A DNA stretch of 64,000 nt from CAKRJP01 sp963597615 (lineage in GTDB: Bacteria; Bacillota; Clostridia; Lachnospirales; Lachnospiraceae), in contig CAVBQS010000010.1 of NCBI GenBank assembly GCA_963597615.1, positions 1 to 64,000 on the forward strand, given 5' to 3'. Position numbers and translations under genes: made by a program. Positions 8,098 through 15,691 of the stretch are shown here, one piece after another. Below the pieces are notes generated by a model, which saw nothing but the letters and a program-made list of their open reading frames with translations, made no database searches and had not been told where the DNA came from. Numbering within the stretch: the stretch's first letter is position 1; the number at the start of each line of letters is the position of its first letter.

Positions 8098-8439
8098 ATG
8101 ATTCAGATTACCATATTTCAAAACCATAAGAAGGAATGTATGGGGTTTCAGACTGCCGGGCATGCAGAGTATGCAGAGTCGGGTCAGGATATTGTATGTG
8201 CAGCGGTTTCTGTGTTGATGATTAATACCGTCAATGCCATCGAAGCATTTACATCTGACGAAATTTCTTGTTTTTCCGATGAAGAAGAAGGAATTCTGGT
8301 TTGTCATCTGACTGATCATCCGTCGAAGGATACCAATCTTTTGATGAATACAATGCTTCTTGGTTTACAGGAGATGGCCTCTGATGAGAACTATGCAGGA
8401 TACATGAAATTATCATTCGAGGAGGTGCAACAACCATGA
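8098..8439 (+). CDS. prp: Ribosomal-processing cysteine protease Prp (YsxB)
   Basis: 113 residues. The motif GFQTAGHAEYAESGQDIVCAA contains the catalytic histidine (GHAEYA) and cysteine (DIVCAAVS) of the Prp family. In Firmicutes Prp removes the N-terminal extension of ribosomal protein L27, a step needed for functional ribosomes. It lies between rplU and rpmA as usual, and its TGA overlaps the first rpmA start codon (ATGA), giving translational coupling. The substrate, an L27 with the matching extension, is the next gene, so enzyme and target are present side by side. Confidence 0.94.
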   Translation: MIQITIFQNHKKECMGFQTAGHAEYAESGQDIVCAAVSVLMINTVNAIEAFTSDEISCFSDEEEGILVCHLTDHPSKDTNLLMNTMLLGLQEMASDENYAGYMKLSFEEVQQP

Positions 8440-8720
8440 TGAAATTAAACCTTCAGTTTTTTGCTCATAAGAAAGGTGTAGGTTCTACTAAGAACGGTAG
8501 AGATTCTGAGTCTAAGAGACTTGGCGCTAAGAGAGCAGACGGACAGTTTGTTAAGGCTGGTAACATTCTTTACAGACAGCGCGGAACTAGAATTCACCCA
8601 GGTGTTAACGTTGGTCGTGGCGGAGATGATACATTATTCGCACTTGTTGACGGCGTTGTTAAGTTTGAGAGAAAAGGTAGAGATAAGAAGCAGGTTTCTA
8701 TCTACCCAGTAGCTGAGTAA
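8436..8720 (+). CDS. rpmA: 50S ribosomal protein L27 with cleavable N-terminal extension
   Basis: 94 residues (93 if the second of two tandem ATG codons is used). The N-terminus KLNLQFFAHKKG carries the Prp recognition sequence LNLQFF; cleavage after FF exposes AHKKG, the mature end that reaches the peptidyl-transferase centre. The remainder (GVGSTKNGRDSESKRLGAKR, GTRIHPGVNVGRGGDDTLFA) is standard bL27. The gene overlaps prp by 4 bases and is followed by an intrinsic terminator at 8735-8783, so expression of obgE downstream may be reduced. Confidence 0.97.
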   Translation: MMKLNLQFFAHKKGVGSTKNGRDSESKRLGAKRADGQFVKAGNILYRQRGTRIHPGVNVGRGGDDTLFALVDGVVKFERKGRDKKQVSIYPVAE

Positions 8721-8734
8721 TAAGTAGAATGTTT

Positions 8735-8783
8735 TAAGGTGCTGCAATGTAACTGATGAACCAGTTATATGCAGTACCTTTTT
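8735..8783 (+). terminator. Intrinsic terminator between rpmA and obgE
   Basis: A long, imperfect stem (AAGGTGCTGCA...GTAACTG with CAGTTATATGCAGTACCTT, 8736-8780), a 6-nt loop ATGAAC and a T tail. It divides the ribosomal protein genes from obgE and would let L21/L27 be made in excess of the downstream proteins. Confidence 0.8.
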
Positions 8784-8879
8784 GATTATAAGGATTTTTA
8801 ATAGTTCTTATTTTGTTTCCATATATGATGAGAGGGCTTTTGCCTTCTAGGATTCCATACATAGGAAAGGATGAAAAAT

Positions 8880-10166
8880 ATGTTTGCAGATAGAGCGAAA
8901 ATTTATATTCGATCTGGTAAAGGCGGCGATGGCCACGTAAGCTTTCGCCGAGAATTGTATGTGCCAAACGGTGGACCGGACGGCGGTGATGGGGGCCGAG
9001 GTGGCGATGTGATTTTTGAGGTAGACAAGGGACTTAATACCCTTCAGGATTTCCGCCATAAGCGTAAATTTACAGCCAAGGACGGAGAACCAGGTGGGAA
9101 AAAGCGTTGTCACGGAAAAGATGCCGATGATATTATCTTAAAGGTTCCGGAAGGTACTGTTATTAAAGAGGCAGAATCTGGAAAAGTAATTGCAGATATG
9201 TCTGGCGAGAATCAAAGACAGGTGATTTTAAAGGGCGGAAAAGGCGGCCTTGGAAACCAGCATTTTGCTACTTCTACCATGCAGATTCCTAAATATGCCC
9301 AGCCAGGACAGCCTTCTAAAGAACTTTGGGTATGTTTGGAGCTTAAGGTTATTGCTGATGTAGGCCTTGTAGGCTTCCCTAATGTTGGTAAATCTACCCT
9401 ACTTTCCAGAGTGTCTAATGCTCAGCCTAAGATTGCAAATTATCATTTCACTACTTTAAATCCAAATCTTGGAGTGGTGGATTTAGATGGTGGACAGGGC
9501 TTTGTAATGGCTGATATTCCGGGTCTTATTGAGGGGGCTTCGGAAGGAATCGGTTTAGGATATGAGTTCCTTAGACATATTGAACGTACCAAGCTTATGA
9601 TTCATGTGGTTGATGCTGCAGGTACGGAAGGCCGGGATCCGGTAGATGATATTCATAAAATCAATGCGGAACTTGAAGCTTACAATCCAGAGATTGCAAA
9701 ACGCCCACAGGTAATTGCTGCAAATAAAATTGATGCTATTTATCAGGATGGAGAGACAGATCCTATTCAGGCTTTAAAAGATGAATTTGAGCCTTTAGGA
9801 GTGAAAGTATTTCCAATCTCAGGTGTAACAGGACAGGGAATTAAGGAACTTTTATACTATGTCTCAGAGGAGTTATCTAAGTTAGATCAGACCCCAATTG
9901 TCTTTGAACAGGAATATTTCCCAGAAGAAGAGCTTTTATATGAGGATCTTCCATTTACAGTAGAAAAAGATGGAGACATGTATGTAGTAGAGGGTCCACG
10001 GATTGAGAAGATGCTTGGATATACCAATTTGGATTCCGAAAAAGGATTCGCCTTCTTCCAGAAATTCTTGAAGGAGACTGGGATTTTACAGCAGCTTGAG
10101 GATGCTGGAATTGAAGAAGGTGACACTGTTTGTATGTATGACTTACAGTTTGATTATTATAAATAA
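8880..10166 (+). CDS. obgE: Obg-family GTPase, ribosome assembly
   Basis: 428 residues from ATG 8880; the preceding AGGAAAGG makes this a better start than the ATG 9 bases upstream. Order of domains: glycine-rich Obg fold (residues 1-158: SGKGGDGHVSFRRE, GGDGGRGGDVIFE, GGKGGLGNQHFATS); G domain with P-loop GFPNVGKST, switch region FTTLNPNLGVV, DIPGLIEGA and NKID; and a C-terminal OCT domain (about 350-428). It binds GTP slowly and assists 50S subunit maturation and stress responses. It sits downstream of rplU and rpmA, its near-universal context. Confidence 0.97.
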   Translation: MFADRAKIYIRSGKGGDGHVSFRRELYVPNGGPDGGDGGRGGDVIFEVDKGLNTLQDFRHKRKFTAKDGEPGGKKRCHGKDADDIILKVPEGTVIKEAESGKVIADMSGENQRQVILKGGKGGLGNQHFATSTMQIPKYAQPGQPSKELWVCLELKVIADVGLVGFPNVGKSTLLSRVSNAQPKIANYHFTTLNPNLGVVDLDGGQGFVMADIPGLIEGASEGIGLGYEFLRHIERTKLMIHVVDAAGTEGRDPVDDIHKINAELEAYNPEIAKRPQVIAANKIDAIYQDGETDPIQALKDEFEPLGVKVFPISGVTGQGIKELLYYVSEELSKLDQTPIVFEQEYFPEEELLYEDLPFTVEKDGDMYVVEGPRIEKMLGYTNLDSEKGFAFFQKFLKETGILQQLEDAGIEEGDTVCMYDLQFDYYK

Positions 10167-10202
10167 TTCCTAAAATTGTTATCAAAGATAAGGAGCAGAT
10201 AG

Positions 10203-10493
10203 ATGACTACAAAACAAAGAGCATATTTAAAAAGCCTTGCAATGACCATGGATCCTATTTTTCAAGTAGGGAAACATAGCCTTACGCCAGAGCTTACCAA
10301 TGCCATTTCAGAGGCTTTAGAGGCAAGAGAACTTATTAAAATCAGTGTTTTAAAAAATTGCATTGATGATCCTAAAGAGATTGCTGCACTGATGGCAGAG
10401 CGCACCCGTTCTCAGGTGGTTCAGGTTATTGGAAAAAAGATTGTTCTATATAAAGAGGGGAAAGATAAGAACAAAAAAATCGTATTACCTTAG
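10203..10493 (+). CDS. yhbY: YhbY-type CRM-domain RNA-binding protein
   Basis: 96 residues forming a single CRM domain: TTKQRAYLKSLAMTMDPIFQ, then the GKHSLTPEL loop with the GxxG-like KHS element, then the ALEARELIKISVLKNC segment. YhbY proteins associate with pre-50S particles and are involved in ribosome assembly. The gene lies between obgE and nadD, a common order in Firmicutes. No special feature is seen. Confidence 0.93.
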   Translation: MTTKQRAYLKSLAMTMDPIFQVGKHSLTPELTNAISEALEARELIKISVLKNCIDDPKEIAALMAERTRSQVVQVIGKKIVLYKEGKDKNKKIVLP

Positions 10494-10514
10494 GTCTAAG
10501 AAAAGAATAAGACT

Positions 10515-11165
10515 ATGAATAAAAAGAAAATTGGAATTATGGGGGGAACCTTTGATCCCATTCATAAGGGCCATATGATGTTAGCTGAATATGCCTATAA
10601 ATGTTTTGGGCTGGATGAGGTGTGGTTTATGCCTAATGGCAAACCACCTCATAAGGATTGGGATTCCATAGAGACTACAGCCAAAGAACGCCTTGAGATG
10701 GTAAGGCTTGCTATTAAGGACTTTTGTGAATATCGTTTAGAGCCCTATGAGGTGCTAGAGGGCCATACTTGCTGTACCTACAGCACTATGGAGCATTTTA
10801 AGAAGGTTTATCCAGATTATGACTTTTACTTTATAATAGGAGCAGATTCCCTTCAAATGCTGGATACTTGGGTACATCCAGAACGGATTTTTCCTACCTG
10901 TACCTTGGTGGCTACCTGTAGGGATGATATGAATACTCCCAAGGCTATGGAAGATAGAATTCGAGAATTGAAAGAAAAATATCAAGAGGTGGATATCCGG
11001 TTTATGAAGACTCCGATGATTCCACTTTCTTCTAGCGATCTTCGAAAAAAACTCAAAGATCAAATGCCGGTAGAGGATGATATTCCCAAAGTGGTTTATG
11101 AATATATCATGGAGCATGGATTATATGGACGAAAAACTAAACAACATACGCAAGGAACTATATAA
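10515..11165 (+). CDS. nadD: Nicotinate-nucleotide adenylyltransferase
   Basis: 216 residues. It makes deamido-NAD from nicotinate mononucleotide and ATP. The nucleotidyltransferase signature GGTFDPIHKGHM at residues 10-21 contains the catalytic HxGH, and the C-terminal SSSDLRKKL holds the ISSTxIR-like element. The start ATG 10515 gives the standard N-terminus. Its last 41 bases overlap the yqeK start, as in many Firmicutes, which suggests coupled translation. Confidence 0.95.
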   Translation: MNKKKIGIMGGTFDPIHKGHMMLAEYAYKCFGLDEVWFMPNGKPPHKDWDSIETTAKERLEMVRLAIKDFCEYRLEPYEVLEGHTCCTYSTMEHFKKVYPDYDFYFIIGADSLQMLDTWVHPERIFPTCTLVATCRDDMNTPKAMEDRIRELKEKYQEVDIRFMKTPMIPLSSSDLRKKLKDQMPVEDDIPKVVYEYIMEHGLYGRKTKQHTQGTI

Positions 11166-11787
11166 GGAATTAGATAAGGATCGATACTATCATACCATGG
11201 GAGTTATGTACACAGCTGCTTCTATGGCCATGAGTCATGACGTGGAGCTTGAAAAAGCCCTTTATGCTGGTCTTTTACACGATTGTGCCAAATGTATTTC
11301 TGATGCAAATAAATTAAAGATGGCCCGCAAATATGGCCTTAAAATCTCAAAGACCGAGGAAGAAAATCCTGGACTTTTGCATGCGAAACTTGGAGCCTAT
11401 TTAGCTAGGGAAAAATATAAAATCAAAGATCAGGATATTATCAATGCAATTGCCAGTCATACCACGGGACGACCAGATATGTCGACCTTAGAGAAAATTG
11501 TTTATATTGCAGATTATATTGAACCTGGAAGAAGGCCCCTACCTAATATGCCGGAGCTTCGCCCTTTGGCCTTTCGTGATCTGGATTTATGCTTATATCG
11601 AATTTTAGAAGACTCCGTAAAGTATTTGGAAACTTCCAATAAGCCTATTGATCCTAGCACAAAGGAAACCTATCTTTACTATAAAGAAAGATTGAATCAG
11701 CCTTTGCAGGAGTCTCATTTTACCAAAGAATACGCAAAAGGTCTTGCACCTAACGCAATGGTAAGAAGAGACCTGGAAGAAGATTAA
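11125..11787 (+). CDS. yqeK: YqeK-type HD-domain hydrolase (symmetrical Ap4A hydrolase family)
   Basis: 220 residues from ATG 11125, chosen because GGAG (11111-11114) is best placed for it; ATG 11116 is an alternative. The HD metal-binding motifs are visible: the histidine in YYHTMGVM, HDCAK and the SHTTGRPDMS block, followed by the IVYIADYIEPGR signature characteristic of YqeK. Family members hydrolyse diadenosine tetraphosphate to two ADP, and the alarmone-like substrate links them to stress physiology. Located between nadD and rsfS as in Bacillus. Confidence 0.92.
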   Translation: MDEKLNNIRKELYKELDKDRYYHTMGVMYTAASMAMSHDVELEKALYAGLLHDCAKCISDANKLKMARKYGLKISKTEEENPGLLHAKLGAYLAREKYKIKDQDIINAIASHTTGRPDMSTLEKIVYIADYIEPGRRPLPNMPELRPLAFRDLDLCLYRILEDSVKYLETSNKPIDPSTKETYLYYKERLNQPLQESHFTKEYAKGLAPNAMVRRDLEED

Positions 11788-11831
11788 AGAACAATTTGTA
11801 TTTGTATATTTTTAATGAAAGAGAGAGACCT

Positions 11832-12182
11832 ATGAATCAGATAAAGGACATGGTTAAAACAGCCTATGAAGCTTTAGATGAAAAGAAGGGCAATGACATT
11901 GTTATTTTAGATATCGCTGAAATTTCTACCTTGGCAGATTATTTTGTGATCTGTGATGGAAGTAACGAAAGTCAGGTGCATGCCCTGACAGATAATGTTG
12001 AAGAGAAAATGCACAAGGCTGGATACCGTCAGGAAAGACGAGAAGGACACAGAAGCAGCTCTTGGATCCTTTTGGATTATGAAGATGTGATTGTACATAT
12101 CTTTGACCGGGAAAATCGTGAATTTTACAATTTAGAACGTATCTGGAGAGATGCTAAGCAAATAAAAATCGAGGACCTCTAA
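11832..12182 (+). CDS. rsfS: Ribosomal silencing factor RsfS
   Basis: 116 residues from ATG 11832, after the weak site AAGAGAGAGA. The family pattern is complete: KKGNDIVILDI, LADYFVICDG, then EGHRSSSWILLDYEDVIVHIF. RsfS binds uL14 on the 50S subunit and blocks subunit joining under nutrient limitation. It is the last gene of the operon. Its final codons form the left arm of the terminator that follows, so the 3' end of the mRNA is set immediately after the stop codon. Confidence 0.95.
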   Translation: MNQIKDMVKTAYEALDEKKGNDIVILDIAEISTLADYFVICDGSNESQVHALTDNVEEKMHKAGYRQERREGHRSSSWILLDYEDVIVHIFDRENREFYNLERIWRDAKQIKIEDL

Positions 12183-12201
12183 AAGAGGCTCCTCGATTTT
12201 T
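12164..12201. terminator. Bidirectional terminator between rsfS and lexA
   Basis: AAAAATCGAGGACCTCT (12164-12180), loop AAA, and AGAGGCTCCTCGATTTTT (12184-12201) form a long stem with one bulge and A/T tails on both sides. It serves the convergent rsfS and lexA genes. Confidence 0.9.
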
Positions 12202-12257
12202 ATCTTTTATATAGTTTAATAGTAAAGATGAAATTTCTTTGTAGCGATATTATAGAT

Positions 12258-12869
12258 TTAGAATAGTCGAAATACTCCGCGAACTCTTCCTAAAATAGAA
12301 CAATCTTTTACGATAATTGGCTCCATAGCATCATTCTCTGGCTGTAGACGAATGTGGTTATTCTCCTTATAGAAACGCTTGACAGTAGCTCCGTCTTCAA
12401 TCATAGCTACAACAATCTCTCCGTTATGGGCCGTATTACAAGCTTCCACAAGGACTAAATCTCCATCTAGAATTCCTGCATCCACCATACTTTCTCCTTG
12501 AACACGAAGGAGATAGGCTTGATTCTTTGTAATATATTCTGCAGGAAAAGGAATATACTCCTGAATATTCTGCTCTGCTAAAATAGGTTCTCCTGCAGCA
12601 ACTTGGCCTACCAAGGGCAGGCTGACCATCTCTTTTCGAATCATATTGAAAGAGTCATCTAAAATCTCGATGGCCCTTGGTTTTGTAGGGTCTCTCTTAA
12701 TATATCCATTCTTTTCAAGGGTCTCAAGATGTGAGTGAACAGAAGAAGTGGATTTTAAATGTACAGCTGTACAGATATCCCGAACTGACGGAGGAAATCC
12801 TCGCTCTATAATCTGTGATTTTATATATTCTAAAATTTCCTGCTGCTTATCGCTAATCTTACCAGGCAT
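12258..12869 (-). CDS. lexA: LexA repressor, SOS regulator
   Basis: 203 residues. The N-terminal winged helix (about 1-70) includes PPSVRDICTAVHLKSTSSVH. The C-terminal S24 protease domain has the self-cleavage site Ala92-Gly93 (QVAAGEP), catalytic Ser127 (GESMVD) and Lys164 (ATVKRF). It represses SOS genes and cleaves itself on activated RecA. It is divergent from a YneA-like gene, and the shared intergenic region contains five LexA-type sites, so it represses itself and its neighbour. Ribosome site AAGGAGG lies before the ATG. Confidence 0.97.
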   Translation of the reverse strand: MPGKISDKQQEILEYIKSQIIERGFPPSVRDICTAVHLKSTSSVHSHLETLEKNGYIKRDPTKPRAIEILDDSFNMIRKEMVSLPLVGQVAAGEPILAEQNIQEYIPFPAEYITKNQAYLLRVQGESMVDAGILDGDLVLVEACNTAHNGEIVVAMIEDGATVKRFYKENNHIRLQPENDAMEPIIVKDCSILGRVRGVFRLF

Positions 12870-12924
12870 ATGAAATCCTCCTTGCTTGCCAATGAATTAT
12901 TTGGCAATTAACATTTATGAATCC

Positions 12925-12953
12925 ATTCTAGCATAGGGGTAATCAAAAGGCAA
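12925..12953 (-). promoter_or_regulatory. lexA promoter
   Basis: On the minus strand, TTGCCT (12953-12948), a 17-base spacer and TAGAAT (12930-12925), with an extended -10 TGC. The LexA-type site at 12952-12963 touches the -35, consistent with autorepression. Confidence 0.7.
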
Positions 12954-13058
12954 ACAAATGTTTAGAAAATATGTTCGATTATTTCTCATAAATTATTGAC
13001 AAACATTTGTTCTGATAATATAATTCTAAATAGAACAGATGTTCGTGAATGTTTGTTC
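12952..13058. promoter_or_regulatory. Array of five LexA (SOS) boxes
   Basis: Sites of the form GAAC-N4-GTTC or near it: AAACAAATGTTT (12952-12963), GAAAATATGTTC (12965-12976), AAACATTTGTTC (13001-13012), GAACAGATGTTC (13033-13044, perfect) and GAATGTTTGTTC (13047-13058). Sites 1-2 and 4-5 are pairs with 13-14 bp between centres, flanking site 3. They cover the lexA -35, the yneA promoter spacer and the yneA start region. Sites 3 and 4 are the most convincing. Confidence 0.82.
12996..13024 (+). promoter_or_regulatory. Consensus sigma-A promoter of the YneA-like gene
   Basis: TTGACA (12996-13001), exactly 17 bases, TATAAT (13019-13024): a perfect consensus promoter. A LexA box fills the spacer and another lies at the predicted start (about 13031). 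This arrangement means strong transcription only when LexA is removed. Confidence 0.88.
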
Positions 13059-13134
13059 TAAAAAAGTTATAGTAATTAGTTATCCCATTCGTAATCACCA
13101 ACGTATAAAGGAAAAGAGCAGGAGGGTACACGCG

Positions 13135-13467
13135 ATGAGAATGAAGAGAATGATTTATTTATTTGCAATCATATTTGTTTTGGGATTTGTTCTTTTTTAT
13201 AGAACAGGATATGCCAAGGATCGGCAAAAACGGAATGACCAGATTACTGCATACAGTGATTCAAAAGATTCCAATAAAGATACCCAGAAGCTTTATAAGA
13301 CCATAGAGATTGGTTCTGGAGATTCCCTTTGGGCCATTGCTGAGGAATACATGGATGAACATTATGATTCTGTAGATGATTATATTCAGGATTTAAAAGA
13401 AATCAATCACCTGGAAACTGACTGTATTGAGGAAGGGAATTATTTAACTGTAGCCTATTATTTATAG
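13135..13467 (+). CDS. yneA: YneA-like SOS cell-division inhibitor (membrane anchor plus LysM)
   Basis: 110 residues from ATG 13135, after AGGAGGG. The open frame extends upstream to 13039, but that part lies within operator DNA. One N-terminal membrane segment (about residues 6-23) is followed by a polar linker and a LysM-like domain (about 57-109: IEIGSGDSLWAIAEEY). This plan, plus position opposite lexA and a LexA-controlled promoter, matches Bacillus YneA, which halts division during DNA damage. Sequence identity outside LysM is low in this family, so the assignment rests mainly on architecture and context. Confidence 0.85.
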   Translation: MRMKRMIYLFAIIFVLGFVLFYRTGYAKDRQKRNDQITAYSDSKDSNKDTQKLYKTIEIGSGDSLWAIAEEYMDEHYDSVDDYIQDLKEINHLETDCIEEGNYLTVAYYL

Positions 13468-13561
13468 AAGTGTTTTGATGGATCTAGAATTTGCAATGAT
13501 TTGAAGCTAAAAATTTATTTGTGATTTTCTATGAGTAATTTTCATAGATGGCTTTGAATTG

Positions 13562-13590
13562 TTGCAAAGAGTAGTTAAATGTACTATAAT
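13562..13590 (+). promoter_or_regulatory. Sigma-A promoter of the tyrosine recombinase gene
   Basis: TTGCAA (13562-13567), 17 bases, TATAAT (13585-13590). The start is predicted near 13597, directly in front of the palindrome pair at 13599-13640. The recombinase therefore has its own promoter and need not depend on SOS read-through. Confidence 0.72.
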
Positions 13591-13598
13591 GAATAGAG

Positions 13599-13640
13599 AT
13601 AGATCTATACGACAAATCCTTGTTTTTCCAATAGATCTAT
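13599..13640. repeat. Two copies of the 10-bp palindrome ATAGATCTAT in the recombinase leader
   Basis: ATAGATCTAT occurs at 13599-13608 and 13631-13640, 32 bp (about three helical turns) apart and right after the predicted transcription start. As DNA the two could be an operator. As RNA the copies can pair into a 10-bp stem around a 22-nt loop that contains a small ACAA/TTGT stem, 26 bases before the start codon. Confidence 0.6.
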
Positions 13641-13666
13641 TAATTTTTATAGGGAGTATATACTAT

Positions 13667-14731
13667 ATGGCTACAACAAAGACCTATCATGACCAGATTG
13701 AACAGGATTATACCTTACGCCTAAGGGATATCTTAAAGACTTTACCTCCTTTTGCAAAGGATTATTTCCGGGCATTGGAACCTAGAACCTCTGTAAGAAC
13801 CAGGATTAATTATGCGTATGATATTCGAGTTTTCTTTTATTTCCTTATGGAGATGAATCCTGTCTACAAGGATTATACCATAGATCAATTTAAAGTTGAG
13901 GATTTGGAACATATTGAGCCGGCAGATATTGAGGAATATATGGAATATCTGAAGGTTTATAAAAAAGATTCTCAGGAAGAATATATTACCAACGGTGAAC
14001 GAGGCCTAAAAAGGAAAATGTCTGCCCTGCGAAGCTTTTATAATTATTACTACACTAGACAGTCTATCCAAAAGAATCCAACTCTTCTGGTAGAGATGCC
14101 AAAGCTTCACGATAAGGCTATTATTCGCCTGGATACCGATGAGATTGCCCTTTTATTAGAATATGTAGAAAACTGTGGTTCTAAGCTTACAGGACAGGCT
14201 CTACGTTATTATAACAAGACTAAGGATCGTGATATTGCAATTCTCACACTTTTATTAGGCACTGGGATTCGTGTGTCCGAATGTGTAGGCTTAGATTTAA
14301 CGGATGTTGATTTTAAAAATTACGGAATTACAGTCACCCGAAAAGGTGGCAATCAGATGGTTGTATATTTCGGTGATGAAGTTGCTGATGCCCTCCTTCA
14401 ATACATAGAAGGTGACAGGAAGGCTACAAAGGCCCTAGAAGGCCACGAAAACGCCTTGTTTTTATCAACCCAACGGAAACGTATGGGGGTTCAATCAGTT
14501 GAGAATATGGTTAAGAAATATACCAAGATGGTGACTCCAAATAAAAAGATTACCCCTCATAAGCTTCGAAGTACTTACGGAACTGCCCTTTATAAGGAAA
14601 CCGGTGATATTTATTTGGTAGCAGATGTTCTTGGCCATAAAGATGTAAATACTACAAAGAAACATTATGCAGCGATTGATGAGGATCGTCGTAGGCAGGC
14701 TGCTGGAGTTGTAAAGCTACGGGAGCCCTAA
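13667..14731 (+). CDS. Chromosomal XerC/D-like tyrosine recombinase
   Basis: 354 residues from ATG 13667 (AGGGAG upstream). The N-terminal SAM-like domain spans about 1-145 (RTSVRTRINYAYDIRVFFYF, KMSALRSFYNYY). The catalytic domain has arginine in GTGIRVSECVGL, HKLRS, the histidine in LGHKDVNTT, and tyrosine in KKHYAAI, so it should be active. No excisionase, attachment repeat or mobility gene surrounds it; it sits between the SOS pair and core genes. Such recombinases beside lexA occur in related Clostridia as far as I recall, which suggests a resident function such as chromosome resolution, but whether it is the real Xer protein cannot be decided here. Confidence 0.88.
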   Translation: MATTKTYHDQIEQDYTLRLRDILKTLPPFAKDYFRALEPRTSVRTRINYAYDIRVFFYFLMEMNPVYKDYTIDQFKVEDLEHIEPADIEEYMEYLKVYKKDSQEEYITNGERGLKRKMSALRSFYNYYYTRQSIQKNPTLLVEMPKLHDKAIIRLDTDEIALLLEYVENCGSKLTGQALRYYNKTKDRDIAILTLLLGTGIRVSECVGLDLTDVDFKNYGITVTRKGGNQMVVYFGDEVADALLQYIEGDRKATKALEGHENALFLSTQRKRMGVQSVENMVKKYTKMVTPNKKITPHKLRSTYGTALYKETGDIYLVADVLGHKDVNTTKKHYAAIDEDRRRQAAGVVKLREP

Positions 14732-14808
14732 AATTTTCTTTAAAGCTGAAATAATAGCTGAAATGAATATCAGAATATTATATATCTTATGTCTGTCAGT
14801 AAATAAAA

Positions 14809-14877
14809 TTGCAGAGAATCTTTGAAAGATCCTATCAACACATTAATTAATATGATCACGCTCTTGATTCTCTGCAA
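14809..14877. terminator. Long-loop inverted repeat between convergent genes
   Basis: TTGCAGAGAATC (14809-14820) and GATTCTCTGCAA (14866-14877) form a perfect 12-bp stem with a 45-nt loop that carries an inner GATC...GATC pair. T-rich tails flank both sides. It likely stops transcription from the recombinase and from the opposing kinase-like gene. Confidence 0.65.
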
Positions 14878-14898
14878 ATTATTTCTAGAGTTTATTTC

Positions 14899-15546
14899 TT
14901 AGAGTTTAACACCAACATTTTTTTCTTTTAACTCAATCAAAGCTTTAATGGCATCTACTGCTCCTTCGATTCCTAAGATGGAACTATTTAAGCAGAAATC
15001 GTAGCTTTCGGAGTCGCCCCATTTTTTATTACTATAATAATTATAGTAACCGGCTCGCTTCTTGTCTGTTTTAATGATCATATCCTTGGCTTTAGCATCG
15101 GAAAGATCAAATTGTTTGGCTACTCTTCGGATTCTGTCATTTAAGTCCGCGCGGATGAAAATTCGGAGCACATCAGGACGATCTTCCAAGGCATAGTCTG
15201 CGCAACGTCCAATGAGGACACATGGACCTTCTGTAGCAATTCCTTTAATGGCATCAAACTGTGCCAGAAAAATCTTATGATTCAGGGGCATATCCAAGTA
15301 TCCAGAGGCATAATTGCTACCGAAAGAATAAGTATCCATTACCAATGAATATAAAAAGCTATTGGTAGGCTTCTCGTCATTGCTTTCAAAAAGTTCCTGG
15401 CAAATACCACTCTCCTTTGCCGCCCGGTCCAACATTTCTTTATCATAGAATTTGATATTTAACTCTTCCGCCAGTTTTGTTCCGATATCATGGCCACCAC
15501 TACCAAATTGCCGTCCGATTGTAATAATTGTATTTGTTTTTGCCAT
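14899..15546 (-). CDS. Cytidylate kinase-like protein
   Basis: 215 residues from ATG 15546. The phosphate-binding loop GRQFGSGGHDIG, the DKEMLDRAAKESG segment and VLIGRCADYAL with later RI-RRVAKQFDLSD identify the 'cytidylate kinase-like' P-loop family (PF13189), common in Clostridia and separate from canonical Cmk. The substrate is not established for this family. It is transcribed alone between a terminator and the lspA/RluD cluster. No regulatory domain is seen. Confidence 0.85.
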   Translation of the reverse strand: MAKTNTIITIGRQFGSGGHDIGTKLAEELNIKFYDKEMLDRAAKESGICQELFESNDEKPTNSFLYSLVMDTYSFGSNYASGYLDMPLNHKIFLAQFDAIKGIATEGPCVLIGRCADYALEDRPDVLRIFIRADLNDRIRRVAKQFDLSDAKAKDMIIKTDKKRAGYYNYYSNKKWGDSESYDFCLNSSILGIEGAVDAIKALIELKEKNVGVKL

Positions 15547-15691
15547 AATCACTCACGCTCCTTTATAGAAATGTAAAAAGTATATTCTTCGAGTTTTTTG
15601 CTACTCTTGTTGTACACATTATACATGAATTCAGAACAAAAGTATACTAAATCAGGGAAAATGTAGGAGAAATTCATTAAATTTACATGAA

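Noticed and set aside
13039..13134. In-frame N-terminal extension of the YneA-like protein
   Set aside because: The frame is open to 13039, but this stretch contains LexA boxes and the transcription start. The ATG at 13135 has a strong AGGAGGG and gives a proper membrane anchor.
13528..13548. Hairpin TCTATGA...TCATAGA after yneA as a terminator
   Set aside because: The stem has only 7 A/T-rich pairs and is followed by TGGCTTTG, not a T run; stability is too low for a firm call.
13667..14731. Possible loss of a catalytic histidine (HKLRS instead of HxLRH) in the recombinase
   Set aside because: The catalytic residues in this motif are the first His and the Arg, both present. The residue after Arg is variable, and other catalytic positions are intact.
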